Source: Marinobacter sp. LQ44
Lineage (GTDB): Bacteria; Pseudomonadota; Gammaproteobacteria; Pseudomonadales; Oleiphilaceae
Assembly (NCBI RefSeq): GCF_001447155.2
Contig: NZ_CP014754.1
Location: forward strand, 4,340,001 to 4,404,000
Direction: 5' to 3'
DNA: 64,000 bases
Shown here: positions 25,517 through 34,560 of the stretch, piece after piece
Numbering within the stretch: the stretch's first letter is position 1
How the letters are laid out: the number at the start of each line of letters is the position of its first letter
Translations under genes and position numbers: made by a program
Notes under the pieces: model-generated
The model's database searches: none
What the model saw: the letters and a program-made list of their open reading frames with translations, nothing else
What the model was told of the DNA's origin: nothing

Positions 25517-25534
25517 GCACACCGCTCAGCTCTC
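25508..25534. terminator. Hairpin spanning the stop codons of tusA and dsbD
   Basis: GAGAGCTGAGC (25508-25518) pairs perfectly with GCTCAGCTCTC (25524-25534) around a 5-base loop. The tusA stop (25514-25516) and the dsbD stop (25526-25528, minus strand) are symmetric in the two arms, and both proteins therefore end in Glu-Ser. No T run follows on either side, so this is at best a weak bidirectional terminator. Confidence 0.45.
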
Positions 25535-27421
25535 CCGGGCCACCTTGCCAAGATGGTCAAGGAACTGCCTACGGTTCATTTCCCCGAGCACCCGTGCTTC
25601 CTGTAGCTCTTCGCCGTTGGTTCGATAGAACAGAATGGCCGGCGGACCAAATAGCCCGAGTTCATTCAGCAGGGCCTGTTGGTCACGGGTGTTGTCGGTC
25701 ATGTCGATTTGCAACAGGGTGTAGGGTGCTAACGCCTGGATCACGTCCTGGTCGCTGAACACGTTCCGCTCCATGATTTTGCACGACACGCACCAATCCG
25801 CGTAGAAGTCGAGCACAACAGGTTGCTGGTTGGCGCGGGCATCGGCCAGCATTGCGCGAATCTGTTGCGGATCTTCGACCCGCTGGAAGTCTGCATGGCT
25901 GGCGCCGCCGCCCTGAACCTGGCCGGCAGATGCGGTAAACGGTGCCAGCGGCCGCAGCGGATCATTGGCGCCGCTGAACGCCCCTGCCAGGAGCGCCAGG
26001 CCATAGGCGAACATTACCAGGCCCAGGCCCTTGCGTGTGCGTTCCCAGCCAGCCCTGGCCGCATCAAAAGCACCCAACTGAACGCCTGTGATGGCCACCA
26101 GTAGCCCCCACATGGTCAGGCCTGCCCAGGCTGGTACCATCCGCTCGATAAGCCAGATGGCAACGGCAAGCAGCATCACGCCGTAAAAATGTTTGACGGT
26201 CGTCATCCAGTGGCCTGAGGTAGGCAGCAGCTTGCGTCCGCCGACGGCCACAAGAATCAGTGGCACACCCATGCCAAGCCCAAGTGCAAGCAGGGCAACG
26301 CCGCCTATGACGGCGTCCTGTGTGGTTGAAATGTAAAGCAGGCTACCGGCCAGAGGCGCAGAGACACAGGGCGAGACAATCAGTGCCGACAATGAACCAA
26401 TGCCGAAGATACTGATCACCCGGGTGCCGGTCAGCTTCTGGCTGGCATCGTTCAGCGGCTCGCGGATAAACCTGGGTAGCTGAATCTCAAACAGGTCAAA
26501 CATCGCCAGGGCAAACACCACAAACAGTGCCGCAAAAACACCGAGTACGAGGGGCGACTGGAGCTGTGCCTGCAGGTTGAAACTGGCGCCCAGCAGGCCG
26601 GTAATCACCCCAGCGGCGGCGTAGGTAAGCGCCATGCCCAGCACGTAGCTGCCGGAAAGAAGGAGAGCATGGCCTGTCGTGCGGGTGTTGTGGCCTGAGA
26701 CCATAGTGGAAATAATCGGCACCATGGGCAACACGCACGGGGTGAAGGTCAGCCCCAGCCCCAGCAGGAAGAATACCCCAGCGATCATCCAGATCGACTG
26801 GCTGGACAGGAATCCGGCCAGGCCGGTTGCCGAAGAAGTGTTATCTGTCGTGTTGAATGCTCCGCTGCTGGAGACGCTGCCTGAAGCGGGTGAGGAACGA
26901 CTGCCCTGGCTATCACCTTTACCCGGATAGTACAGAACGTCCCGCGTCTGCGGCGGATAACACAGACCCGCCTTTGCGCAGCCCTGGTAGGTCACTTGCA
27001 GTTCCGCTTCCTGTATACCCTCGGGAAGGATGACCGGCACCCGGGCCTCGACCGGATCGAAGAACACCATCATCTCGCCGAAGTATTCGTCTTCGGTCAG
27101 GGTGCCGGGCAGGGAGAACTCGGGCTCGCCAATGCTGACGCCTTCAGTGACCGGAGTAATCTGTATACGGCTTTTGTAGAGATAGTGTTCCGGGGCAATA
27201 TTCCAGGACAGGACAACGCTGTCGCCTTCCGTGCTGTGGTTGAAGGGCAGCGCCTCGTCTACGGGCAGGAAGCCGTTGTTGCCGCCACCAAACAGGGAGC
27301 TTCCTGAGTTGCCAAAGGCCAGGGCGGAGGCCGGAAGCAGGGTAAACAGCAGTGCCAGCAAGGCCCCGAGCTGGGAGACCGGGCGGCGCAATCGTTGATG
27401 GGAGTCTGGAATAGCTGTCAT
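25526..27421 (-). CDS. dsbD: Thiol:disulfide interchange protein DsbD
   Basis: A 631-aa inner-membrane electron conduit that passes reducing power from cytoplasmic thioredoxin to periplasmic thiols. It has a signal peptide (about 8-34), a DsbD-alpha immunoglobulin-like domain with Cys pair (TYQGCAKAGLCYPP, about residue 140), eight membrane helices with Cys in FTPCVLPM and VSPCVSAPL, and a C-terminal thioredoxin domain with active site DWCVSCK (about 540). All three redox pairs are present. The ATG at 27421 gives a clean signal peptide; longer frames overlap the divergent epmC region. Confidence 0.94.
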   Translation of the reverse strand: MTAIPDSHQRLRRPVSQLGALLALLFTLLPASALAFGNSGSSLFGGGNNGFLPVDEALPFNHSTEGDSVVLSWNIAPEHYLYKSRIQITPVTEGVSIGEPEFSLPGTLTEDEYFGEMMVFFDPVEARVPVILPEGIQEAELQVTYQGCAKAGLCYPPQTRDVLYYPGKGDSQGSRSSPASGSVSSSGAFNTTDNTSSATGLAGFLSSQSIWMIAGVFFLLGLGLTFTPCVLPMVPIISTMVSGHNTRTTGHALLLSGSYVLGMALTYAAAGVITGLLGASFNLQAQLQSPLVLGVFAALFVVFALAMFDLFEIQLPRFIREPLNDASQKLTGTRVISIFGIGSLSALIVSPCVSAPLAGSLLYISTTQDAVIGGVALLALGLGMGVPLILVAVGGRKLLPTSGHWMTTVKHFYGVMLLAVAIWLIERMVPAWAGLTMWGLLVAITGVQLGAFDAARAGWERTRKGLGLVMFAYGLALLAGAFSGANDPLRPLAPFTASAGQVQGGGASHADFQRVEDPQQIRAMLADARANQQPVVLDFYADWCVSCKIMERNVFSDQDVIQALAPYTLLQIDMTDNTRDQQALLNELGLFGPPAILFYRTNGEELQEARVLGEMNRRQFLDHLGKVARES

Positions 27422-27554
27422 GAATTCTTCGTTATCCTGGGTGTTTCCAATGGGGGGCGGTATTGCGGCTCGTCGCCTTGCTGCCAGTGACATCATTGCC
27501 ATGGCAAAGTTCCCTCTGGTATTGCTTGTATTAAAGTCGCACAATAGCCAACCG

Positions 27555-28145
27555 ATGAATCACAATCCAGACGATCTTATCATGCTGTTCAACGACCTGT
27601 TCCGGGAATCCTTCCGGACCATTCTGGTCAGGGGCAGTGACGAACCGGAGTACCTGCCTGCCAGCGAGCCAGACGGACTTGCCCGGGTAGTGTTTGCCCA
27701 CGGTTTTTTTGCCAGTGCCCTCCACGAGATTGCCCATTGGTGTTTAGCCGGTGAGCATCGGCGCACGTTGCACGATTACGGATACTGGTATTGTCCGGAT
27801 GGTCGCAGCCTGGAGCAACAGCAGGCGTTTGAAAAGGTGGAGGTCAAGCCTCAGGCCCTTGAATGGCTGTTTTCCCTGGCGGCCGGCACGCGCTTTCATA
27901 TCAGCGTTGATAACCTTTCCGGCAGCGGCGCGGCCGATGAGCGAGGCTTCCGCCATAATGTGTGCCTGCAGGCCTCCCAATATCTGGTTCATGGCCTGCC
28001 ATCAAGGGCCCAGCAATTTTTCGATACACTCAAGTCTTTCTACGGGACGGCCGAAAGAATCCAGCAGTGCTGGCATCAGGATAAGCGCCGCGTGGCGCCC
28101 ACGGCTCCCGAATACGACCACTCAAGGATATTAGAGCCTTTATGA
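27555..28145 (+). CDS. epmC: Elongation factor P hydroxylase EpmC
   Basis: A 196-aa enzyme that hydroxylates the modified lysine of EF-P. The metal-binding HEIAHWC motif (about residue 60), the downstream FEKVEVKPQALEWLF segment with the third ligand Glu, and GYWYCPDGR are as in E. coli EpmC. The ATG at 27555 gives an N-terminus matching the family; longer frames run back across dsbD. epmA and epmB are not in the window. Its stop overlaps the rhlB start (ATGA), indicating coupled translation. Confidence 0.92.
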   Translation: MNHNPDDLIMLFNDLFRESFRTILVRGSDEPEYLPASEPDGLARVVFAHGFFASALHEIAHWCLAGEHRRTLHDYGYWYCPDGRSLEQQQAFEKVEVKPQALEWLFSLAAGTRFHISVDNLSGSGAADERGFRHNVCLQASQYLVHGLPSRAQQFFDTLKSFYGTAERIQQCWHQDKRRVAPTAPEYDHSRILEPL

Positions 28146-29425
28146 CATCTGACCCAAAACATACCGGCGATTTGCGCTTCAGCGATCTGAACCTCGACAA
28201 GCGCCTGCTGGATGCCATCAGTAAAATCGGATTTGAATACTGCACGCCCATTCAGGCCGAAACCCTGCCCTGGACCCTGGCTTGCGAAGACCTGATCGGC
28301 CAGGCCCAGACCGGTACCGGTAAAACGGCAGCCTTCCTGATTACGGCGATACAGACTCTGCTGGAAACACCGGTGGATGAAAAAGACCGGTTTGCCTCTG
28401 AGCCCAGAGTGCTTGCCCTGGCTCCAACCCGTGAATTGGCGATGCAGATTGCCAAGGACGCAGAGCAGCTGTGCCAGTACACCGGCCACAATGTGGTTAC
28501 CGTGGTGGGCGGTATGAACTACGACAAGCAACGCGAGCAGTTGCAGAACGAGATTGTCGACATTCTGGTGGCAACCCCGGGCCGGTTGATCGACTTTTTG
28601 GGCTCCCAGGACGTGTTTCTGGACCAGATCGACATCCTGATCCTGGATGAAGCAGACCGCATGCTGGATATGGGCTTCATCCCTGACGTCAAACGAATTA
28701 TCCGCAAGTGCACCAGCAAAGAAGATCGCCAAACCCTGCTGTTCAGCGCCACCTTCAACCAGGACGTTCTGAACCTGGCGTCCATGTGGACCCAAAACGC
28801 AGAGTTTGTTGAGATCGAGCCGGAGCAGAAAACCGCCGAACGGGTAGAGCAGACCGTGTATCTGGTGTCTGACGACGACAAACTGCCGGTGCTGGTGAAC
28901 TACCTCAAACGTCCGGAAGTTGAGAAGGCCATTGTGTTTGCCAATCGTCGTGACCAGTGCCGGGATCTTGAGGAGGATCTGAAGAATCAGGGCGTGAAGG
29001 TGTCCCTGATGTCTGGTGAGATCGCCCAGAACAAACGGTTGAAAACCCTGGACCAGTTCAAAAAGGGGCAGATCCAGGTGCTGGTGGCTACCGATGTGGC
29101 AGGCCGGGGCATTCACGTGAATGGCGTTACCCACGTGTTCAACTACAACCTGCCTGAGAACGCCGAGGATTACGTACACCGGATTGGTCGTACCGGGCGC
29201 GCAGGCAAGACCGGTGTTTCCGTCAGCTTTGCCGGGGAAGACGACTCTTTTGCCTTACCGGAGATCGAGAAGTACATCAGCCAGAAGCTGAAAACCGCGG
29301 TGCCAGACGAAGACTTGATGGCCACCATGGATAACCCGCCGATCACGCGCAAGCGCGGTGGTCGCCGCCCCCAGAGCGGCCGCGGGCCGGCAGGGCGTGG
29401 CGGTTCGCGGCCCCGGCGCAACTGA
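28142..29425 (+). CDS. rhlB: DEAD-box ATP-dependent RNA helicase RhlB
   Basis: A 427-aa RNA helicase. The Q motif (FEYCTPIQAETLP), Walker A AQTGTGKT (about residue 55), DEAD box (LILDEADRM), SAT (LFSATF) and HRIGRTGRAG motif VI are intact. The C-terminal 35 residues are Arg/Gly-rich (RKRGGRRPQSGRG and on), a likely RNA- or RNase E-binding tail. The GDLRFSDLNLDKRLLDAI start is characteristic of RhlB among the DEAD proteins. Start codon overlaps the epmC stop by 4 bases. Confidence 0.92.
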   Translation: MTSDPKHTGDLRFSDLNLDKRLLDAISKIGFEYCTPIQAETLPWTLACEDLIGQAQTGTGKTAAFLITAIQTLLETPVDEKDRFASEPRVLALAPTRELAMQIAKDAEQLCQYTGHNVVTVVGGMNYDKQREQLQNEIVDILVATPGRLIDFLGSQDVFLDQIDILILDEADRMLDMGFIPDVKRIIRKCTSKEDRQTLLFSATFNQDVLNLASMWTQNAEFVEIEPEQKTAERVEQTVYLVSDDDKLPVLVNYLKRPEVEKAIVFANRRDQCRDLEEDLKNQGVKVSLMSGEIAQNKRLKTLDQFKKGQIQVLVATDVAGRGIHVNGVTHVFNYNLPENAEDYVHRIGRTGRAGKTGVSVSFAGEDDSFALPEIEKYISQKLKTAVPDEDLMATMDNPPITRKRGGRRPQSGRGPAGRGGSRPRRN

Positions 29426-29468
29426 GTCGCGTTGGTACAGGGCGATTTAGGGTGATGGAGACCAGGTT

Positions 29469-30623
29469 ATGCTGATCGTTGCGGACGAGAACATTCCTTT
29501 ACTGGACGCGTTCTTCGGTGATATTGGAGAAATACGCCGGGTTACAGGGCGAACACTGAGTCGTGAGCAGGTGCAGGATGCGGATATCCTGCTGGTTCGT
29601 TCGGTGACCCGTGTTAACCGGGAGTTGCTTGAAGGCAGCCGGGTTCGTTTTGTGGGTACTGCGACCATTGGCACAGACCATATTGACCTGGAGTGGTTGC
29701 AGGCGAGGGGTATCGGCTTTGCCGCCGCCCCCGGATGCAACGCCACCAGTGTGGCCGAATACGTGTTGTCGGTGGTATCGCTGTTTGCTGAGCGACGGGG
29801 GCTGGACGATTGGACATCCCTGACGGTTGGTATCGTTGGCGTTGGTAATGTCGGTGGTCAGCTGGCTCAATGCCTGGAGCGCCTTGGTTTTGAGGTGCGC
29901 CTGTGTGACCCGCCGAGGCAGGAACGGGAACCCGGTGCTGAGCTGCCCTTTGTCAGTCTGGCTGAGGCGCTGGAGTGTGACGTGGTTACCCTGCATACGC
30001 CATTAACCCGCCATCAGCCCCACGCCACCTGGCACATGGTGTCTGACCCGGAGCTGGCGTTGATCGGCGCCGATCAACTGCTGATCAACGGTGGTAGGGG
30101 AGAAGTTGTTGATTCCGAGGCCTTGATGCGCAGACTGGAACAGGCTGATGCACCGCTGGTGGCCCTGGATGTCTGGGAGCATGAGCCTGGGATACGTCCC
30201 GATCTTGTGGACAAGGTATGGCTCGCGACGCCCCATATTGCCGGGTACAGCCTGGAAGGCAAGATGCAGGGCACGGAAATGGTTTATCGGGCGCTGTGTC
30301 AGTTCCTGGGCCTGCCCATACGCAAGAAAGCAGGCCAGTTTTTACCTGAACCAGCGGTCAGCAAAGTCTCGTTTACCAGTTCAGCCGAGGAAGATGAGGC
30401 CATTCGTACGGCACTGCGGGTCTGTTATGACCCAAGGCGGGATGATGCCAGGCTGAGACTGGCCATGCGGGGAAATCCGGAGCAACGGGCGGTGGCGTTT
30501 GACCGCCTGCGCCGGGACTATCCGGTGCGCCGGGAGTGCTCCAGCCTGAAGGTTCAGCTCAAAGGGACCAGTAAATCGCTCCAGGACGGTTTCCGTGCGC
30601 TGGGCTGCAAACTCAAGATCTGA
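29469..30623 (+). CDS. pdxB: Erythronate-4-phosphate dehydrogenase PdxB
   Basis: A 384-aa NAD-dependent 2-hydroxyacid dehydrogenase for the second step of pyridoxal phosphate synthesis by the DXP-dependent route. Visible motifs are the N-terminal MLIVADENIPLLDAFFGDIG typical of PdxB, NAD loop GIVGVGNVGG (about 120), Arg/Glu/His catalytic segments (LINGGRGEVVD, DVWEHEPG, TPHIAGYS) and the PdxB-specific C-terminal dimerisation domain. It is followed by a textbook terminator. Confidence 0.96.
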   Translation: MLIVADENIPLLDAFFGDIGEIRRVTGRTLSREQVQDADILLVRSVTRVNRELLEGSRVRFVGTATIGTDHIDLEWLQARGIGFAAAPGCNATSVAEYVLSVVSLFAERRGLDDWTSLTVGIVGVGNVGGQLAQCLERLGFEVRLCDPPRQEREPGAELPFVSLAEALECDVVTLHTPLTRHQPHATWHMVSDPELALIGADQLLINGGRGEVVDSEALMRRLEQADAPLVALDVWEHEPGIRPDLVDKVWLATPHIAGYSLEGKMQGTEMVYRALCQFLGLPIRKKAGQFLPEPAVSKVSFTSSAEEDEAIRTALRVCYDPRRDDARLRLAMRGNPEQRAVAFDRLRRDYPVRRECSSLKVQLKGTSKSLQDGFRALGCKLKI

Positions 30624-30647
30624 TCAACATTACCTGATTGCACATGC

Positions 30648-30680
30648 AAAGGGGGCGCCGATAGCGCCCCCTTTTGTTTT
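30648..30680 (+). terminator. Rho-independent terminator of pdxB
   Basis: GGGGGCGC (30651-30658) pairs with GCGCCCCC (30664-30671) around the loop CGATA, extended by AAA/TTT, and is followed by TTTTGTTTT. It lies 25 bases after the pdxB stop. On the other strand, after htpX, only TTT follows, so it may act weakly there too. Confidence 0.88.
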
Positions 30681-30683
30681 CTG

Positions 30684-31565
30684 TCAAACCCTGGCGTTCT
30701 GCAGAGCTGCGATGCGATCTTCCAGTGGTGGGTGAGTCATGAACAAGGCTGCCAGGCCGGCCCGGGCGCCGCGATTAATGCCGAAGGCCTGGAGGGTATC
30801 GGGCATTTGATCCGGCACTTCACTCTCCTGCTTCAGGCGAGCCAGCGCGCTGATCATCGCTCCGGTACCGGCAAGCTGAGCTCCAGCGATGTCAGCCCGG
30901 AACTCCCGGCGGCGGGAGAACCAGAACACAATGGTGCTAGCCAGTATGCCCAGGACAATCTCGGCCGCGATACTGACGACAAAAAAGCCGATGCCATGGC
31001 CATTTTCGTTCTTGAACACCACCCGGTCGACGAAGGAGCCGATGACCCGGGAGGCGAAAATCACAAAGGTGTTCACCACACCCTGGATCAGCGCCAGTGT
31101 GACCATGTCGCCGTTGGCCACATGGCCAATCTCATGGCCCAGTACGGCCCGGATCTCATCCTTGTTGAAGCGGTGCAGCAGCCCCTCGCTAACGGCTACC
31201 AGTGAGTCGTTCTTGTTCCAGCCGGTGGCAAAAGCGTTGGACTGGGAGGCAGGGAAAATCGCGACTTCAGGCATGCCGATGCCCGCTTTCTTTGACAGCT
31301 CTGCCACCGTGTCCACCAGCCAGCGTTCGGCCGGAGTTCTGGGGGAGTCGATAACCCGGGCTTTGGTGCTCCACTTGGCCATGGGTTTGGAAATCAGCAG
31401 CGAGATGATGGCACCCGCAAAGCCGAATACGGCCGCAAACGCCAGGAGCGAACCGTAATTGATGCCCTGTTGGGCCAGGTAGCTGTCAACGCCCAGCAGG
31501 CGCAAGGTAAAACTTGCGACCAGGATGACCGCCAGGTTGGTGGCCAGAAACAACAAAATCCGCAT
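30684..31565 (-). CDS. htpX: Membrane zinc metalloprotease HtpX
   Basis: A 293-aa inner-membrane M48 protease for quality control of membrane proteins. It has two N-terminal helices (about 4-24 and 36-58), the zinc motif HEIGH at 144-148, two further helices and the third-ligand Glu in [13 protein letters not shown]. Length and motif spacing match E. coli HtpX. It is transcribed alone and converges on pdxB. Confidence 0.95.
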   Translation of the reverse strand: MRILLFLATNLAVILVASFTLRLLGVDSYLAQQGINYGSLLAFAAVFGFAGAIISLLISKPMAKWSTKARVIDSPRTPAERWLVDTVAELSKKAGIGMPEVAIFPASQSNAFATGWNKNDSLVAVSEGLLHRFNKDEIRAVLGHEIGHVANGDMVTLALIQGVVNTFVIFASRVIGSFVDRVVFKNENGHGIGFFVVSIAAEIVLGILASTIVFWFSRRREFRADIAGAQLAGTGAMISALARLKQESEVPDQMPDTLQAFGINRGARAGLAALFMTHPPLEDRIAALQNARV

Positions 31566-31658
31566 AGTCTATTCCCGTGTTAACGTTCCCTGAAACTGGT
31601 TGCCTTTCTGACCGATATATGTGGTCCGGGTTCACGCCTTCAAGAGTCTTACCTGGAT

Positions 31659-32132
31659 TTAATGCACGCTCCCCGCGCCGGTATCCAGGAAGAAGGAGGA
31701 CTGAACGGCCAGGCTGATACGGCTGGAGCTGCCACTCTTGAGGGCCGATCTCAGCAGGTGGATATAGGTTGAAAGGTCTTTCTGTACAGACGGTGGCAGT
31801 TCCGCTTCAGCGCTGGAGGCATTCAACTCCCGGATCAACGCCTGGGGTGCGGGGGCGCTGAGGCGCACAAAGGCTTCGCGGGTCAGTACCGCCTGATCCA
31901 GGGCTTCCTGCCGAATCGTGTCAACGTAGCGCAGCAAACCCTCTTCCGAAAGCCACAGGAGCGCGCCGAAGCAAGCCATGTGCCGTTTGCTGTGCAGGCC
32001 GAATTCGTCGGGCTCGTCCGGCCCGGCGATGTCTTCGACGAACAGGTTAATCCGTCTCGGAAACGCAGCATAAAGCTGGATCAACGCAATTGCGACGTCC
32101 TTGTAGAACTCCTCGACGTGTATGTCGGCCAT
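31659..32132 (-). CDS. Conserved protein of unknown function downstream of alaA
   Basis: A 157-aa soluble, mostly helical protein that I cannot assign to a named family. The conserved-looking core is DEFGLHSKRHMACFGALLWLSEEGLLRY (about 40-68), followed by a Ser/Ala-rich linker and a helical C-terminus. No signal peptide, membrane helix or metal motif is seen. Its ATG is 11 bases after the alaA stop, so it is probably co-transcribed. Confidence 0.6.
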   Translation of the reverse strand: MADIHVEEFYKDVAIALIQLYAAFPRRINLFVEDIAGPDEPDEFGLHSKRHMACFGALLWLSEEGLLRYVDTIRQEALDQAVLTREAFVRLSAPAPQALIRELNASSAEAELPPSVQKDLSTYIHLLRSALKSGSSSRISLAVQSSFFLDTGAGSVH

Positions 32133-32143
32133 ATCAGCTCCGG

Positions 32144-33358
32144 TTACTGGCGGTAATGCTCCAGGAAATTGCCCAGTCGGCCCATGGCGTCTGCCAGGGT
32201 ATCCTCCCGGGGGAGGAAGACCACCCGCAGATGCTGTTTGTCATCAATGTTGAAGGCGGAGCCTTGTACCAGCAGGATTTTCTCCTGCAGCAGAAGGTCG
32301 AGTACCAGCTTTTCATCGTTGACCACCGGGAAGTGCTTTGGGTCCAGCCTTGGGAACAGGTACAGGGCGCCCTGGGGTTTAACACAAGTGACGCCGGGAA
32401 TGTCGTTGAGCATGCGCCAGGCAGTTTCTCTCTGTTCGTACAGCCGGCCGCCAGGTGCTACCAGATCGTTGATGGACTGGTAGCCACCCAGGGACGTCTG
32501 GATGGCCAGCTGTGCCGGCACGTTGGCACACAGGCGCATGTTGGAGAGCATCTCGATGCCCTCGATCAGGTCCCGGGCACGGTGTTTGGCACCGCTGATG
32601 ATCATCCAGCCGGATCGGTAGCCGGCTGCCCGGTAGTTCTTCGACAGTCCGTTATAGGTGAAGAACAGCACGTCGTCGGCCAGTGAGGCAATGGAAGTGT
32701 GCTGGGTGCCGTCATACAGGATCTTGTCGTAGATCTCGTCCGAGAGAATGATCAGGTTGTGCTGGCGGGCCAGCTCGATGACCTGCTGCAATAGCTCTTC
32801 CGAATAGACGGCACCGGTGGGGTTGTTGGGGTTGATCAACACAATGGCCCGGGTACGTCGGGTGATCTTTTTCTTGATGTCATCAATGTCCGGAAACCAA
32901 CCCTGTTGCTCGTCGCACCGGTAATGCACCGGCTTGCCGCTGGAGAGGGTGACAGCGGCGGTCCAGAGCGGGTAATCCGGTGCCGGAATCAGCACTTCAT
33001 CGCCGGTGTTCAGCAGTGCCTGCATCGACATGACGATCAGCTCACTGACGCCGTTGCCCAGGAAAATGTCGTCAATATCGACCTTGGCAATGCCCCGTTG
33101 CTGGCAGTAATGCATCACGGCCTTTCGTGCAGAGAAAAGCCCCTTGGACTCCACGTATCCCTGGGCCTGGTGCATGTTGTAGATAACGTCTTGCTGGATC
33201 TCTTCCGGCACGTCAAGCTCAAACGCTGCCGGGTTGCCAATGTTGAGTTTGAGAACCCGATGGCCCTCTTCTTCAAGGCGACGCGCCTCACGCAGAACCA
33301 CGCCACGAATTTCATAACACACATTGTCGAGCTTGGCGGATTTGAAATAGTTCTGCAT
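32144..33358 (-). CDS. alaA: Alanine transaminase AlaA (fold type I aminotransferase)
   Basis: A 404-aa PLP enzyme converting pyruvate and glutamate to alanine. The start QNYFKSAKLDNVCYEIRG and LNIGNPAAF are diagnostic of the AlaA/AlaC-like group. The PLP-binding Lys lies in GLSKNYRAAGYR (about residue 240), with NPNNPTGAV, SDEIYDKI and RLCANVPAQ also present. It is the first gene of a two-gene unit with the small protein below it. Confidence 0.92.
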   Translation of the reverse strand: MQNYFKSAKLDNVCYEIRGVVLREARRLEEEGHRVLKLNIGNPAAFELDVPEEIQQDVIYNMHQAQGYVESKGLFSARKAVMHYCQQRGIAKVDIDDIFLGNGVSELIVMSMQALLNTGDEVLIPAPDYPLWTAAVTLSSGKPVHYRCDEQQGWFPDIDDIKKKITRRTRAIVLINPNNPTGAVYSEELLQQVIELARQHNLIILSDEIYDKILYDGTQHTSIASLADDVLFFTYNGLSKNYRAAGYRSGWMIISGAKHRARDLIEGIEMLSNMRLCANVPAQLAIQTSLGGYQSINDLVAPGGRLYEQRETAWRMLNDIPGVTCVKPQGALYLFPRLDPKHFPVVNDEKLVLDLLLQEKILLVQGSAFNIDDKQHLRVVFLPREDTLADAMGRLGNFLEHYRQ

Positions 33359-33548
33359 GGGTCGCTGGCGTCCTTAACAAACAGTCTGAAAGAGGTTCCG
33401 GTAAACGGAAGCATCCTATTCTAGCGGAGGGGAGCCCCGGGGCAACAGGGGCAAATGTGTTGAATTGTGGGCAAATACGGATAGTTTGCGGCGGTTTTTG
33501 AAAGTGAACTCTGGATCACTGGCCCGTTAAGACTTTTTTGAGTGTGGC

Positions 33549-33578
33549 TTTACAAAATTATATTGTGCACAATATAAA
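33549..33578 (+). promoter_or_regulatory. Promoter with perfect 20-bp palindromic operator (OhrR-type) before gpx-ohrR
   Basis: Positions 33558-33577 form a perfect palindrome, TTATATTGTG/CACAATATAA. It fills the space between a candidate -35 (TTTACA, 33549-33554) and overlaps a -10 (TATAAA, 33573-33578), with an 18-base spacer. This layout is right for a MarR-type repressor that blocks polymerase, and an OhrR-like regulator is encoded as the second gene of the operon it precedes. Confidence 0.7.
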
Positions 33579-33608
33579 ATCATGCAAATCATCGACAGGA
33601 GTAAACGT

Positions 33609-34094
33609 ATGTCTGGCGAATCCATTTACGATTTCAGTGTTCGTGACATTAAGGGCAATGAAGCCTCCATGGCGGATTACAAGGGAAAGGTCTTGCTGAT
33701 TGTGAACACCGCGTCAAAGTGTGGCTTCACACCTCAATTTGAGGGCTTGCAAGCGCTGCATGAGGAACTCGGTGACCAGGGATTCGAGGTATTGGGCTTT
33801 CCCTGTAACCAGTTCATGAATCAGGATCCCGCAAATGAGGATGCCATCAGTCAGTTCTGTTCCCTGAATTACGGTGTCAGCTTCCCGATGTTTGCCAAGG
33901 TTGATGTGAACGGGGATGGCGCGCATCCGCTGTTCCAGTTTTTGAAGCGGGAAGCGAAGGGGCTGATGGGTTCTGAGAAGGTAAAGTGGAACTTTACCAA
34001 GTTTCTGGTCAACCGCGACGGGCAGGTAATCCGCCGTTACGCACCCACAGCGAAACCCGCTGACATTCGTGCTGATATCGAGAAGCTGCTCTGA
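33609..34094 (+). CDS. Glutathione peroxidase (Cys type)
   Basis: A 161-aa thiol peroxidase reducing organic hydroperoxides and H2O2. The peroxidatic Cys38 is in [11 protein letters not shown], Gln and Asn are in [10 protein letters not shown] (the second Cys here could be resolving), and Trp is in [10 protein letters not shown]. There is no selenocysteine. ATG at 33609 behind AGGAG is preferred to one at 33582. The gene is preceded by a palindromic operator and followed one base later by an OhrR-like regulator, pointing to peroxide-induced expression. Confidence 0.92.
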   Translation: MSGESIYDFSVRDIKGNEASMADYKGKVLLIVNTASKCGFTPQFEGLQALHEELGDQGFEVLGFPCNQFMNQDPANEDAISQFCSLNYGVSFPMFAKVDVNGDGAHPLFQFLKREAKGLMGSEKVKWNFTKFLVNRDGQVIRRYAPTAKPADIRADIEKLL

Positions 34095-34095
34095 C

Positions 34096-34560
34096 ATGAA
34101 CGGTGATGATCAGAGGCTGGCGCTCGATAACCAGATCTGCTTTGCCCTCTATGCCCTCAATCGGGCCGTCACAGCGCGGTATCGTCCCGTGCTGGCGGAA
34201 CTGGGACTGACCTATCCGCAGTATCTGGTGATGCTGGCTCTCTGGGAGCATGGCCCGGTTGGCGAGGCCGCCCGGGTATCGGATATAGGCGCCCGGTTGC
34301 GCCTGGACAGTGGCACTCTCACGCCGCTTTTGAAGCGGCTGGAGGAGCGCGGCCTGCTCATCCGGCGCCGGCAGGCAAGTGACGAGCGGGTTGTTCGCCT
34401 TAGCCTGACAGGCGACGGCTGGCGGTTACGGGAACAGGCTCGCGGGGTGCCAGGGCAATTGATGTGCGGCCTGGATGTGGCGCCGGAACGGTTGGTCGCC
34501 CTTCGGCAGGAGCTCAGAAGTCTGCTTGAGGTTCTGGAGCGTTCGGGGCCCAGCGATTGA
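34096..34560 (+). CDS. OhrR-like MarR-family peroxide-sensing repressor
   Basis: A 154-aa winged-helix repressor. The start LALDNQICFALYALNRA places Cys15 at the sensor position of OhrR, and LTYPQYLVMLALWEHG, LDSGTLTPLLKRLE and RRRQASDERVVRLSLT are the OhrR-type DNA-binding segments. Oxidation of the N-terminal Cys by organic hydroperoxide releases DNA. A second Cys (about residue 125) could serve as a resolving partner. It lies 1 base after the peroxidase gene, and no ohr gene is near. Its last 47 bases overlap the convergent histidine kinase gene. Confidence 0.88.
   Translation: MNGDDQRLALDNQICFALYALNRAVTARYRPVLAELGLTYPQYLVMLALWEHGPVGEAARVSDIGARLRLDSGTLTPLLKRLEERGLLIRRRQASDERVVRLSLTGDGWRLREQARGVPGQLMCGLDVAPERLVALRQELRSLLEVLERSGPSD

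Noticed and set aside
28076..29179. A 367-codon open frame opposite rhlB
   Set aside because: RhlB motifs are intact on the plus strand and the antisense frame runs through them without any domain.
33609..34094. Selenocysteine in the glutathione peroxidase
   Set aside because: The active-site codon encodes Cys and there is no in-frame TGA.
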